DNA from: Rhodococcus sp. RD6.2 | GTDB taxonomy: Bacteria > Actinomycetota > Actinomycetes > Mycobacteriales > Mycobacteriaceae | DNA length: 64,000 nucleotides | Assembly (NCBI RefSeq): GCF_001040705.1 | Contig: NZ_CVQP01000004.1 | Location: forward strand, 3,010 to 67,009 | Direction of reading: 5' to 3' | The notes under the pieces: generated by a model | The model's input: the letters and a program-made list of their open reading frames with translations, nothing else | What the model was told of the DNA's origin: nothing | The model's database searches: none | Shown here: positions 9,309 to 17,732 of the stretch, one piece after another | Layout: the number at the start of each line of letters is the position of its first letter | Position numbering within the stretch: the stretch's first letter is position 1 | Position numbers and translations under genes: made by a program

Positions 9309-10735
9309 TGGACGCCGGGCAGATCGCACGCGTTCTGGCGACCGGCATCCTGGCGGCCACGCTGACGACGACGTTCCCGGCCACCACCGTCGCCGTCGCG
9401 CCGCCCACGATCGATCCGGGCGCGCTTCCCCCCGCGAACATTCCCCCACCGCCCACCGAACTTCGCGACCCGTGTAACCAGACATCCGAAGTGGCGGATC
9501 CGCGGCCGACTCCGACACCGCAGCGGGCACTGGACCTGGATGCGGTCTGGCCCCTGTCCACCGGCGCCGGCCAGCTCGTTGCCGTGATCGACACCGGCGT
9601 CGAACCGCACCCGCGCCTCCCCGGCCTCGAAGCAGGCGCCGACTTCGTCTCCCCCGGCGACGGCACGTCCGACTGCGACGCACACGGCACGCTCGTCGCA
9701 GGGATCATCGCCGCTCGCCGATCCGACTCCAGCGGATTCGCGGGCGTTGCACCCGACGCCCGGATCCTGACGATCCGGCAGTCCAGCGCCGTCTTTCGCA
9801 GGGTCGGCGCCAACCGCGACCCCGACGAACAGAACGCACGCGGCGTCGGCACCCTGACCACACTGGCATCCGCCATCCGCTTCGCCGCCGATCGAGGTGC
9901 GCGCGTCATCAACATCTCCGAAGTCGCATGCGTGTCGCCGTCCGCAGGCGACCACCGTGCGCTCGGCGCCGCGATCGACTACGCGGCTCGCGTCAAGGAC
10001 GCGGTGATCGTCGCCGCCGCAGGGAATCTCGGGGATCTCTGCAAGGAGCCGAATCCACCGCTCGACCCGGCGCGGCCGCACTCGAACCCGTGGGACGACG
10101 TGGTCACCGTCGCGACCCCCGCCTGGTACGACGACCAGGTGCTCACGGTCGGGTCGGTCGATCTCGACGGAGCACCGAGCGCCTTCACCGTCCCCGGACC
10201 GTGGGTGGACGTGGCCGCACCCGGCGTCGCCGTGACCTCCCTGGATCCGCGACGCCTGCACGACGCCGGGCTCACGGACTCCGTCAACGGCGGCAGGATC
10301 GAGGGGACCAGCTTCGCGGCGCCCTACGTGTCGGGGACCGCCGCGCTGATCCGGGCACGTCACCCGGAACTGTCCGCGGCGCAGGTGATAGCAAGGATCG
10401 AGGAGACCGCCCATGCACCTGCCGGCGGCTGGGATCCGTTCGTCGGGCACGGTGTCGTCGACCCACTCGCCGCGGTCACCGCGACCGGACCCGCGGTGCC
10501 GACCGAGCCGCAGTCGGTGGCGCTGCCGGTACCCGAGCAGGCCCCGCCGCCGGACAACCGACCCCGCACGGTGGCCCTGATCGGTGCGGCAGTGATGGTC
10601 ACACTGCTGATGATCGGCCTGCTCGCCTCGGTTCCACTGCGGCACAGCCGTACGAGCACTCAGCGGCGCGGCCATACAAGCACTCAGCGGCACAGCGGTC
10701 CAAGCACTCAGGGGGCCGGGACGTCCATCGGCTGA
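9308..10735 (+). CDS. mycP4: MycP4, subtilisin-like mycosin protease
   Basis: A 475-aa membrane-anchored serine protease of the ESX-4 system. An N-terminal signal helix (about 5-31) is followed by a Pro-rich segment and the S8 catalytic triad: D95 in VIDTG, H126 in AHGTLVAG and S335 in GTSFAAP. A C-terminal membrane helix at about 420-442 anchors the domain outside the cytoplasm. Mycosins stabilise the ESX membrane complex and process some substrates. After the helix comes an unusual tail with the STQ motif repeated three times, encoded by 24-bp tandem repeats. The last 28 bp overlap the 3' end of eccB4 on the other strand. The start overlaps the eccD4 stop (TGATG). Confidence 0.94.
   Translation: MDAGQIARVLATGILAATLTTTFPATTVAVAPPTIDPGALPPANIPPPPTELRDPCNQTSEVADPRPTPTPQRALDLDAVWPLSTGAGQLVAVIDTGVEPHPRLPGLEAGADFVSPGDGTSDCDAHGTLVAGIIAARRSDSSGFAGVAPDARILTIRQSSAVFRRVGANRDPDEQNARGVGTLTTLASAIRFAADRGARVINISEVACVSPSAGDHRALGAAIDYAARVKDAVIVAAAGNLGDLCKEPNPPLDPARPHSNPWDDVVTVATPAWYDDQVLTVGSVDLDGAPSAFTVPGPWVDVAAPGVAVTSLDPRRLHDAGLTDSVNGGRIEGTSFAAPYVSGTAALIRARHPELSAAQVIARIEETAHAPAGGWDPFVGHGVVDPLAAVTATGPAVPTEPQSVALPVPEQAPPPDNRPRTVALIGAAVMVTLLMIGLLASVPLRHSRTSTQRRGHTSTQRHSGPSTQGAGTSIG
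10654..10711 (+). repeat. Three-copy 24-bp tandem repeat in the mycP4 3' end
   Basis: The core AGCACTCAG recurs at exact 24-bp steps in blocks beginning 10654, 10678 and 10702. The first two copies share a longer core ending GCGGC, and the third is shorter. In frame this encodes an 8-residue repeat around STQ in the cytosolic tail of MycP4. The last copy reaches into the overlap with eccB4 and contains that gene's stop codon. Confidence 0.8.
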
Positions 10736-12156
10736 TCGTCGGGAGCCACACCGTCGTGTGCGAGGAGGGCTTCTTCCCTTCCGAGGCGCGGCCCCGGCGC
10801 CAGCAGACCGAGGATCGGCCACGGCGCCGGGATCGACTCCTCTGGGAAGCCGAGCAATGTTGCGTTGTCACGATTCTCGATGCCGTAGCGCACGCCGGTG
10901 TCGGCGACGAAGAAGAGTGCACCGTGGCGTTCGCTGGACGGAGTAATCCCGGTCGAGTGGACCAGGGCACCGCTGCCCGGACCGGCGTAGAACTGATCGG
11001 CCATGCTCCCCGGACCGTCGCTCTGCGCGAGTGTCACCGGCTTCGCCCCGGCAGGCAGGGGAAGGGTGTTTCCCGCGACGACGGCAATGGTCGCCCGGAT
11101 GCCACCGTCGCCGGGTACGGGCCGCCATGTCAGGCAGCCGACCGGCTCGCTCTGGTCGTCGACGATTCGCGGCGGGGTCTCGGGGAACGTCCCGACCGGA
11201 AGCGCAGACGACTGAGGCGGGCGGGCCACGACATCGGGCGCCACGGCGTCCATTTCCGTGACACCGTGCGAATCCGAGAACCTGATCAGGTCTGCGGTCG
11301 CCCGCCCGACCCGCTGCAGGCCGTCGGAGAGGACCACGTAGTAGCGGGTCTCCTTCGCGTCCTGGACCTGTACCACCGACCCGATCGGCTTGCCGCCCAT
11401 CGGATACGCCGGTTCCTGGCCTGCGTCCCGGATCGCCGGCGGAACCAGCGCCGGCGCCTCGGGGATCGCCGCGAGGAGGCCCTCGCTCATCGGCCGGGGC
11501 GCGATTCCTTCCAGCTCGAATGCGAGGGATACCGCGTGGTCGCCGAGGTCGATGCGGCTGCGGGTCCCGTTGTGCACCAGCCACGTTCCGTCCAGACTCT
11601 GAACGAGAAGTGCCTCGCCGGAGTCGAGCTCGTCGGCGCCGTCCCCGAGTCGGGGGCCACCGACGACGATCGTCGTGCTCACGGCACGGGCCCCGCCGGG
11701 TGCGATCGAATCGCACAGGGTCCACGCGCCCGGGTCCTGGTGCGGAAGTGCTGACGGCGCACCGGGGATGCCGAGCAGGGCACCGCGCGGACGAGTCCCC
11801 AACTCGGATTCCTTCACGATCACAGGCCGATCGGCACTTCCCACGATCAGCCGAGCCGATGCGAGATTGAGTACGGGATGCAGGGTTTCGTCGACGACGA
11901 CGAACATCGCGCCGGAATCCTTACCCACCACGATTCGGGCACTGCCGATGCTGCCCTGCGGCCGGATCAGGGCCAACGCGCCGCATCCCGCCACCACCAG
12001 CAGCGACAGCAGCGCACCGACCGCGAGCGCACGCGACTGGCTGCGCATGGGGTCGTGCAGCATTCGCACGTCCCGGCGCACCAGTGCGTGTTCCATCCGG
12101 CGTACCAGGAAGCGGTATCCGCTCACCTGCCACCGTGTAGTCGGCTGTGCTGCCAC
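10708..12156 (-). CDS. eccB4: EccB4, type VII secretion core membrane protein
   Basis: A 482-aa ESX core component with a short cytosolic N-terminus (TTRWQVSGYRFLVRR), one membrane helix at about 44-64 and a large extracytoplasmic domain. The family hallmark after the helix is visible: GKDSGAMFVVVDETLHPVLN followed by LASARLIVG. The GTG start at 12156 has a GGGGGAGG RBS five bases upstream. It is divergent from eccE4 across 95 bp and converges on mycP4, with 28 bp of coding overlap. EccB proteins form the periplasmic part of the ESX complex; any ATPase activity here is not shown by the sequence. Confidence 0.94.
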   Translation of the reverse strand: MAAQPTTRWQVSGYRFLVRRMEHALVRRDVRMLHDPMRSQSRALAVGALLSLLVVAGCGALALIRPQGSIGSARIVVGKDSGAMFVVVDETLHPVLNLASARLIVGSADRPVIVKESELGTRPRGALLGIPGAPSALPHQDPGAWTLCDSIAPGGARAVSTTIVVGGPRLGDGADELDSGEALLVQSLDGTWLVHNGTRSRIDLGDHAVSLAFELEGIAPRPMSEGLLAAIPEAPALVPPAIRDAGQEPAYPMGGKPIGSVVQVQDAKETRYYVVLSDGLQRVGRATADLIRFSDSHGVTEMDAVAPDVVARPPQSSALPVGTFPETPPRIVDDQSEPVGCLTWRPVPGDGGIRATIAVVAGNTLPLPAGAKPVTLAQSDGPGSMADQFYAGPGSGALVHSTGITPSSERHGALFFVADTGVRYGIENRDNATLLGFPEESIPAPWPILGLLAPGPRLGREEALLAHDGVAPDDQPMDVPAP

Positions 12157-12251
12157 CTTGCCTCCCCCGCTTGGCCCGCACTACGGGGGCACAGAGTACA
12201 GTCCGCGGAAACCGGGCCGTGGGGGCGTCCGGGTCTACGAGGGGGACGAAC

Positions 12252-13862
12252 GTGACGCGTTGGCGCAGCCACCTTGTTCCCGCGATACCTGCACTGCTCA
12301 CAGCGCAATTCGTTGCGCTCGCGGTCGCGGTGATCGTGACCTGCGCCGGGATGATCTGGTGGCAGGCCCTCCTCGTCGCCTCCGTCCCGGCCGTCGTGTG
12401 CCTGGTTCCCGTGCGCCGCCGATCGGTGCTGGACTGGGTGGTGACCGCCGCCCGGTATCGCACCGGACGCGCCGCCGCGACCGTCGTCACCGACTCCGCT
12501 TCGGCCGACGGCAGCGTGACCGGCATGGTGTGGGACGGCGGGACCGTCAGTTCGGTGATCGAGGTGCTTCCACCGCGGGGCGGAGTAACGCGGCTAAGCC
12601 GCGACGAGATCGTCGACGACCATCCGCTTCCTCTGTCGGCTCTCGCGGAATCTCTCACTCAGCACGATATCTCGCTGGCAGGCATCGACGTCGTCGCGCA
12701 CGGACGCCGCGTCGATACTCGTTCACCGTCCGCTCGCGTCTACAACGAACTCGTCGGGCCCCTGCCCGCGATCGCAACCCGTTCCGTCTGGCTCGTGGTG
12801 CGATTCGACGCGGCGGAGCAGGCCCGATCGGTCGCGCTGCGCGGCGGAGGCGCCGACGGCGCCACGCGTGCGCTGTCGGTGGCGACCCAGCGCATCACCC
12901 GCACGCTGTCGCATCTCGGCACCGCGACCCGAGTCCTGTCCGCGACCGAAATCCGTTCTGCCCGAGACCTGATCACTGCCGGAGTGGAACCGTTGTCGGC
13001 GCCCCGCTCGTGGGGGCACCTCACGCTGCCGGAGGGCGTGAACACCGGCTACTCCCTCGACCCACGCCTACTGACCTGCGGTGTCCTCACCGATGTCTGG
13101 GCCGTCCGAACCGAGGCGACCACGGTCACCGTCCGCATCCGTCCCGGCGGCGCCGCTGCGGCTCGGCTCGCAGCGTCGTGCCGGTTCACCGCGGCGGCAC
13201 TTCCCGAACGTCCGCCGATTTCCGGCGTTGCGCCCACGACCGGGAGGGACGCGTCCGCATTGGCTTCCCACCAACCGGGGTGCGCATCCGCCCTCGACTC
13301 GCTCACGACGTTCACGGACGTCGAGGTCTCGGACCTGGAATCGGTGACGCTCTCGCGTGGCGGCTGCGGCCAGCTCGTCGGATCCGACGCCGACGGTCGC
13401 GGCGTGACGATTCGCGTCGTCGGCCCCGACATCGGACGGGTGGACCTGATCGGCGAACCGTACCTGGCTCAGCAGGTGCTGCTCCGGGCAGTCGCCACCG
13501 GTGCCCGGATCGCCGTGCACAGCAACCGCCCGCAGGTGTGGCGCGACTTCGTCGGATCGGTTGGCGACGCCGCGCGCCTGTCCCTCGTCGGTGCGGACGG
13601 TGCGCCCGCCGGGGCGACCGCCGTGGTCTTCGACGGCACCCCGCCGTTCCCGATCCCGGCAGGCGTCACCGCAATCCACGTCGGCGACACACCCACGCCC
13701 GAGAGTGTCACCGTCGCACTGCTGCAGCCCGGTGGCCACGGCAACCGGATCGTGCTGTGGGCGGCGGGGTCCCGCCACGACCTCACGATGGTGAGCACCG
13801 CGGCCGAGGCGACGTTCCTGGGCCGGCCGCGCACCGCTCCGGTACCCGTTCGCGCCGGGTGA
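12252..13862 (+). CDS. eccE4: EccE4, type VII secretion protein EccE
   Basis: A 536-aa protein with two N-terminal membrane helices (about 8-30 and 35-52) and a long soluble domain, the EccE layout. The sequence after the helices (VPVRRRSVLDWVVTAARYR) is typical. The GTG at 12252 was chosen because a GAGGGGGA RBS lies upstream; the frame extends 35 codons further without family character. M. tuberculosis ESX-4 lacks an EccE, whereas M. abscessus and nocardioform ESX-4 loci carry one, so this locus belongs to the complete type. It ends 24 bp before the converging FMN reductase gene. The membrane and family assignment is firm; the detailed role (outer edge of the complex) is known from other ESX systems. 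Confidence 0.85.
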   Translation: MTRWRSHLVPAIPALLTAQFVALAVAVIVTCAGMIWWQALLVASVPAVVCLVPVRRRSVLDWVVTAARYRTGRAAATVVTDSASADGSVTGMVWDGGTVSSVIEVLPPRGGVTRLSRDEIVDDHPLPLSALAESLTQHDISLAGIDVVAHGRRVDTRSPSARVYNELVGPLPAIATRSVWLVVRFDAAEQARSVALRGGGADGATRALSVATQRITRTLSHLGTATRVLSATEIRSARDLITAGVEPLSAPRSWGHLTLPEGVNTGYSLDPRLLTCGVLTDVWAVRTEATTVTVRIRPGGAAAARLAASCRFTAAALPERPPISGVAPTTGRDASALASHQPGCASALDSLTTFTDVEVSDLESVTLSRGGCGQLVGSDADGRGVTIRVVGPDIGRVDLIGEPYLAQQVLLRAVATGARIAVHSNRPQVWRDFVGSVGDAARLSLVGADGAPAGATAVVFDGTPPFPIPAGVTAIHVGDTPTPESVTVALLQPGGHGNRIVLWAAGSRHDLTMVSTAAEATFLGRPRTAPVPVRAG

Positions 13863-13886
13863 CCGTCACCCCGAACAGAGCGGGTG

Positions 13887-14462
13887 CTACCCCGGGTAAG
13901 GGCGGGTCGCGTGCGCACCACGCACCGCGTCCGCCCACCACGACAGCTGATCGAGCAGTCTGCCGTGGCTGTCGATCGCCGCACCGTCGTCGGTCTCGCC
14001 CGCCGCGTCGAAGCGCTTGCGCGCCTGATGGAAGCTGACGGTCTGACGTACGGACACCATGTGGACCTCCGCAACAACCTGCCTGAGCTGCTCGGTGGCG
14101 CGGAGACCGCCCGACAGTCCGCCGTAGGACACGAATCCGACCGGCTTGCCGCGCCACTCCTCTTTCGCGGTGTCGACGGCATTCTTCAGCGCAGCGGGGT
14201 AGCCGTGGTTGTACTCGGGAGTCACGAACACGAACGCGTCCGCAGCGTCGACCCTGGCCCGAAAGCGTTGCGCCTGTGGACTGTCGGTGTGATCTGCGGG
14301 GAGGTCGGCGTCCGCAAGGTCGAGGACCGATATCTCGAACCGCGTGTCCTGCCGGGCCCGCCGAACGAACCAGTCGGCCACTACCGGTCCGAACCGGACC
14401 GCGCGCACACTTCCGACGACGACCTCGAGGCGAATCCGATCTGCAGGCACGCGACCCATCAT
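13887..14462 (-). CDS. NAD(P)H-dependent FMN reductase family flavoprotein
   Basis: A 191-aa flavodoxin-like reductase. The FMN phosphate loop GSVRAVRFG (17-25) and the second FMN motif PEYNHGYPAALKN (82-94) are both intact, followed by SYGGLSGG, which contacts the isoalloxazine ring in this family. Such enzymes pass electrons from NAD(P)H to FMN, quinones, azo compounds or metals; the physiological substrate is not evident. Two adjacent ATGs (14462, 14459) are possible starts. It lies 34 bp downstream of the TetR gene on the same strand and may be co-transcribed with it. Confidence 0.88.
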   Translation of the reverse strand: MMGRVPADRIRLEVVVGSVRAVRFGPVVADWFVRRARQDTRFEISVLDLADADLPADHTDSPQAQRFRARVDAADAFVFVTPEYNHGYPAALKNAVDTAKEEWRGKPVGFVSYGGLSGGLRATEQLRQVVAEVHMVSVRQTVSFHQARKRFDAAGETDDGAAIDSHGRLLDQLSWWADAVRGAHATRPYPG

Positions 14463-14496
14463 GCCGCAGGTGGCGACACGACCAGTGGTCCCGCTC

Positions 14497-15072
14497 TCAC
14501 GTCGCCAGCCCGGTGGTCACGAGCGCGGCGAGTTCACGGTAGGCCTCGGCGTCGCCCAGGCCCGTCGCCTCGGTCACCTGCCTGCGCTGGATTCGCACCA
14601 TCGTCGACGTGGTGACGTCCGCGACGAACGCCGCGTGCACATCCCGGAACTCGCCGGCGGCGACACCCTCGGTGATGAGTTCCCGGACCCGCGTCGCTGC
14701 AATGGCCGTGTTCCGCTCGTACACCGGTCGTGCGGAGTCGCTGGCCGCGAGGTCCGTCATGAACTGCAGCGACGCCGGGCGCAACTGCTCCCCGACCGCC
14801 TCGAGGTACGACTGGATCCGCGCATGCGACCCCGTCGCTTCGACCACAGCTTGCTCGACCCGCTCCGTGGCGGCCCTGAAGAAGTGCACGGTGGCCGCCC
14901 GCACGAGTTGTTCCTTACTGGCCGCGAGCGAGTAGAGCGTCGACTTCGAGCACCGGAGCCGCCCGGCAATCTGGTCGAGGGTGAGGTGCGCGAAGCCCTC
15001 GGCCAGCAGAAGGTCGACGAGCTGGTCGAGGAGTTGAGCGCGCCGCGCGGCGCCACGAACCTGGGTTGCCAT
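14497..15072 (-). CDS. TetR/AcrR family transcriptional regulator
   Basis: A 191-aa one-component repressor. The helix-turn-helix is at about 30-50 (LTLDQIAGRLRCSKSTLYS), followed by the usual KEQLVRAA, and an all-helical ligand-binding C-domain. The ATG at 15072 was chosen because the in-frame extension upstream crosses the divergent intergenic region and starts inside the next gene. It is divergent from the acyl-CoA dehydrogenase with 58 bp between starts, the usual arrangement for a regulator that controls both itself and its neighbour. The likely ligand is an acyl-CoA, judged only from the neighbour's function. Confidence 0.88.
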   Translation of the reverse strand: MATQVRGAARRAQLLDQLVDLLLAEGFAHLTLDQIAGRLRCSKSTLYSLAASKEQLVRAATVHFFRAATERVEQAVVEATGSHARIQSYLEAVGEQLRPASLQFMTDLAASDSARPVYERNTAIAATRVRELITEGVAAGEFRDVHAAFVADVTTSTMVRIQRRQVTEATGLGDAEAYRELAALVTTGLAT

Positions 15073-15083
15073 ACTAAAAACTG

Positions 15084-15105
15084 TACTGGAGTATTCTTGA
15101 CAGTA
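15084..15105. promoter_or_regulatory. Candidate TetR operator in the divergent intergenic region
   Basis: TACTG at 15084-15088 and CAGTA at 15101-15105 form inverted half-sites separated by 12 bp. An overlapping pair ACTGT (15080-15084) and ACAGT (15100-15104) gives a second possible pairing. The region also holds TTGACA at 15098-15103, a possible -35 for the acyl-CoA dehydrogenase. The site would let the TetR protein block both divergent genes. Confidence 0.45.
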
Positions 15106-15130
15106 TCGATTAACCGCGAAGGAGACCCCC

Positions 15131-16273
15131 GTGCCCGTCGAACGCCTGCTCCCGACCCAGGAAGCGCACGACCTGATCGAGTTGACCCGCGACGTCGCCG
15201 ACAAGGTGCTCGCACCTCAGGTTGCCGAGTGCGAGAAGACCGAGACCTTCCCCGAAGGTGTGTTCCCCGCACTCGGCGCGGCCGGACTGCTCAGCCTGCC
15301 CTACCCCGAGGAGTTCGGCGGCGGGAACCAGCCGTACGAGGTGTACCTGCAGGTACTCGAGGAGCTCGGGGCGCGGTGGGCCGCAGTCGCCGTCGCGACC
15401 AGCGTCCACAGCCTGTCCTGCTTCGCGATGGCAACACACGGCACCGACGAACAGAAGGCCAAGTGGCTCCCGGACATGCTGGGAGGCAACATGATCGGCG
15501 CCTACAGTCTCTCCGAAGCCCAGGCCGGGTCCGATGCCGCGGCACTGTCCTGCAAGGCAACCGAAACCGAGGGTGGCTACCGGATCAACGGATCGAAGGC
15601 CTGGATCACCAACGGCGGACGCGCTGACTTCTACACCCTCTTCGCACGGACCGGCGAGAGTGGTTCGCGGGGCGTCTCGTGCTTCTTCGTCGACTCCGAG
15701 ACCGAGGGACTGTCCTTCGGGAAGCCCGAGGAGAAGATGGGCCTGCGCGCCGTACCGACCACCTCCGCGCACTACGACAACGCCTTCGTCCCCACCGAGC
15801 GCATGATCGGAAGGCCGGGACAGGGTCTGCCGATCGCCTTCAGCGCCCTCGACTCCGGCCGCCTCGGCATCGCCGCCGTCGCCGTCGGCCTGGCCCAGGG
15901 CGCGCTCGACGACGCCGTCGCCTACGCCAAGGAACGCAAGGCGTTCGGCAAGCGGATCATCGACCACCAGGGCCTGGGTTTCGTCCTCGCCGACATGGCC
16001 GCGGCCGTCGACTCGGCGCGCGCCACCTACCTCGACGCCGCCCGACGCCGCGATGCCGGCCTCGACTACTCCCGGCACGCCTCGGTCGCGAAGCTCGTCG
16101 CCACCGATGCCGCAATGAAGGTGACGACCGACGCGGTCCAGGTTTTCGGCGGGTACGGCTACACACAGGACTTCCCGGTCGAGCGCTACATGCGCGAAGC
16201 GAAGATCACCCAGATCTTCGAGGGCACCAACCAGATTCAGCGACTCGTGATCGCGCGGTCACTGGCCGGCTGA
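15131..16273 (+). CDS. Acyl-CoA dehydrogenase
   Basis: A 380-aa flavoprotein of the acyl-CoA dehydrogenase family, catalysing alpha,beta-dehydrogenation of an acyl-CoA with FAD and passing electrons to an electron-transfer flavoprotein. Family signatures are complete: GAYSLSEAQAGSDAA (substrate and flavin loop), WITNGGRADFY, ERKAFGKRI, QVFGGYGYTQDFPVER and QIFEGTNQIQR, where E364 is in the catalytic-base position of short- and medium-chain types. The GTG start at 15131 is preceded by GAAGGAGA. Chain-length specificity cannot be read by eye. It is divergent from a TetR gene. The stop overlaps a small hairpin (GCTGAT 16270-16275 with ATCAGC 16281-16286). Confidence 0.93.
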   Translation: MPVERLLPTQEAHDLIELTRDVADKVLAPQVAECEKTETFPEGVFPALGAAGLLSLPYPEEFGGGNQPYEVYLQVLEELGARWAAVAVATSVHSLSCFAMATHGTDEQKAKWLPDMLGGNMIGAYSLSEAQAGSDAAALSCKATETEGGYRINGSKAWITNGGRADFYTLFARTGESGSRGVSCFFVDSETEGLSFGKPEEKMGLRAVPTTSAHYDNAFVPTERMIGRPGQGLPIAFSALDSGRLGIAAVAVGLAQGALDDAVAYAKERKAFGKRIIDHQGLGFVLADMAAAVDSARATYLDAARRRDAGLDYSRHASVAKLVATDAAMKVTTDAVQVFGGYGYTQDFPVERYMREAKITQIFEGTNQIQRLVIARSLAG

Positions 16274-16377
16274 TCCCGAATCAGCTGGATGTGTCCGGTC
16301 TCACATTGCGCGAAGCGTTATAAAACTGTCACATAGAGGCACACTCAGGAACACGCAGGCCCAATCGGGAGGTCGCG

Positions 16378-16782
16378 ATGAAAACGAGTCACGCCATGTC
16401 GAGACACATCGGTCCCAGATACACCAGCGGGATCAGTGGCGCCCACTATCGCTCGCTGATCCACAATCTCGACCTACCGGTGATTCTGCACACCGACGAA
16501 GATCAGGTCGTCGACGTGAACCGCGCCTTCGCCGACTTCCTCGGCTACACGCTCCCGGAGGCCCGACTACTCGGGCCCCGGGAGTTCGTGCATCCCCACC
16601 TGCTCGACGACTACCACCGCGCCCAGGCACAGCTCGCCGGCGGCGAGAAACTCGATCTGGCAGCCGACTACGACCTCGTCCGCAAGAACGGCGACGTGGT
16701 CCGAGTGCGTGTCAAGAAATCCGTCGCGCGGCACAACGCGGAAACCGTCCTCATGACGGTGATCACGGGCACCGGGCACTGA
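16378..16782 (+). CDS. Stand-alone PAS domain protein
   Basis: A 134-aa protein made almost entirely of one PAS fold. NLDLPVILHTDEDQVVDVNRAF (about 30-51) and FLGYTLPEARLLGPREFVHP (54-73) are the first strands and helices, and the C-terminal sheet DYDLVRKNGDVVRVRVKKS carries the PAC-like motif. No kinase, GGDEF or DNA-binding domain is attached, so it may be a small sensor acting through a partner. A GGGAGG RBS precedes the ATG. The 104 bp upstream is locally AT-rich (TTATAAAACTG near 16318) and may be its promoter. It converges on truA with a 27-bp gap and no obvious terminator. The ligand is unknown. Confidence 0.8.
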   Translation: MKTSHAMSRHIGPRYTSGISGAHYRSLIHNLDLPVILHTDEDQVVDVNRAFADFLGYTLPEARLLGPREFVHPHLLDDYHRAQAQLAGGEKLDLAADYDLVRKNGDVVRVRVKKSVARHNAETVLMTVITGTGH

Positions 16783-16809
16783 CCCGGAATCCGGTCCACG
16801 ACCGACGAC

Positions 16810-17730
16810 TCAGCAGCAGCCACCCGGCAGCGACCGCACCTCACGAGTAGCGGCGTTGCGCGACGCCAGATCCTCGTCCGCGGGATAGTCGACCCGAACC
16901 AGGCTCAGCCCGTGCGCAGGCGCAACCAGTACTGAACTCGACCGCTCCCGTTCCCGTAGCAGCGCTGCAGTCCAGTCGACCGTGCGTCGTCCCTCCCCGA
17001 CCGCAAGGATCGCTCCGACGAGGCTGCGCACCATCGACCAGCAGAATGCGTCCGCACTGACGAATGCGGTGAGGATGTCGCCGTCGCCCGGTGCGGAGCC
17101 CGCGGACCGCTCGTCGGAACGCATCCAGTCGAAGCGCTGCAGGTCGCGGACCGTCGTCGCGCCCTCCCGTCGACGACAGAACGCGGCGAAATCGTGCAGG
17201 CCGAGCAGAGAATGCGACGCCGCGCGCATCGCATCCAGATCCAGCTGCTTCGGGACCGACACCGTGTCACGGGCCCGCAGTGGCTCCGCCCCGTACCGCG
17301 CCGTCGTGATCCGGTACTCGTAGTGCCGCCGGATCGCCGAGAACCGGGCGTCGAACTCGGCCGGCACCTCGGTGATCGCCTTCACCCGCACGTCCGGCGG
17401 CAGGAACCGGGCGAGCCTGCGCACCAGACGGTTCGGCTCCTCGAGCCCCTCGGGCAGGTCGCCGTCGCGGCGCGACCCGATGTCGCAGTGGGCGACCTGG
17501 CCGCTCGCGTGCACCCCGGCGTCGGTGCGACCGGCGACGGTCAACTGCACCGGCTGTCGCAGGATCGTCGAGATCGCCTCTTCGAGAACACCGCACACCG
17601 TGCGCAGTCCCGGTTGGCGGGCCCACCCGGAGAAATCGGTCCCGTCGTAGGTGATGTCCAGTCGAAAGCGAACGAACCCGCCCTCCCTGACGGGAGCGAC
17701 GGGTTCGTTCGCAGGTTCTGACGCGTTCAG
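16810..17730 (-). CDS. truA: tRNA pseudouridine(38-40) synthase TruA, probable CTG start
   Basis: TruA isomerises uridines 38-40 in the tRNA anticodon arm. The catalytic aspartate lies in [10 protein letters not shown], and the N-terminal [14 protein letters not shown], central RRHYEYRI and C-terminal [12 protein letters not shown] motifs are present. The first ATG/GTG/TTG in frame is GTG 17598, but that would delete the conserved first strand and YDGT motif. Upstream to the next stop the only possible starts are CTG codons. CTG 17730 has an AAGAAGGA RBS six bases ahead, inside the end of rplQ, and lies two bases after the rplQ stop, giving 306 aa. A long hairpin (17668-17712) covers codons about 7-21. 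Function is certain; the start is inferred. Confidence 0.88.
   Translation of the reverse strand: MNASEPANEPVAPVREGGFVRFRLDITYDGTDFSGWARQPGLRTVCGVLEEAISTILRQPVQLTVAGRTDAGVHASGQVAHCDIGSRRDGDLPEGLEEPNRLVRRLARFLPPDVRVKAITEVPAEFDARFSAIRRHYEYRITTARYGAEPLRARDTVSVPKQLDLDAMRAASHSLLGLHDFAAFCRRREGATTVRDLQRFDWMRSDERSAGSAPGDGDILTAFVSADAFCWSMVRSLVGAILAVGEGRRTVDWTAALLRERERSSSVLVAPAHGLSLVRVDYPADEDLASRNAATREVRSLPGGCC
17668..17712 (-). terminator. Hairpin between rplQ and the truA core: terminator or attenuator
   Basis: Arms 17668-17680 and 17700-17712 are a perfect 13-bp inverted repeat, with an inner 5-bp stem (17683-17687 with 17692-17696) and a TGAC loop. On the transcribed strand it begins 20 bases after the rplQ stop. 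It therefore looks like the end of the alpha operon, yet it lies inside the only reading frame that gives a complete TruA. Confidence 0.7.
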
Positions 17731-17732
17731 CG

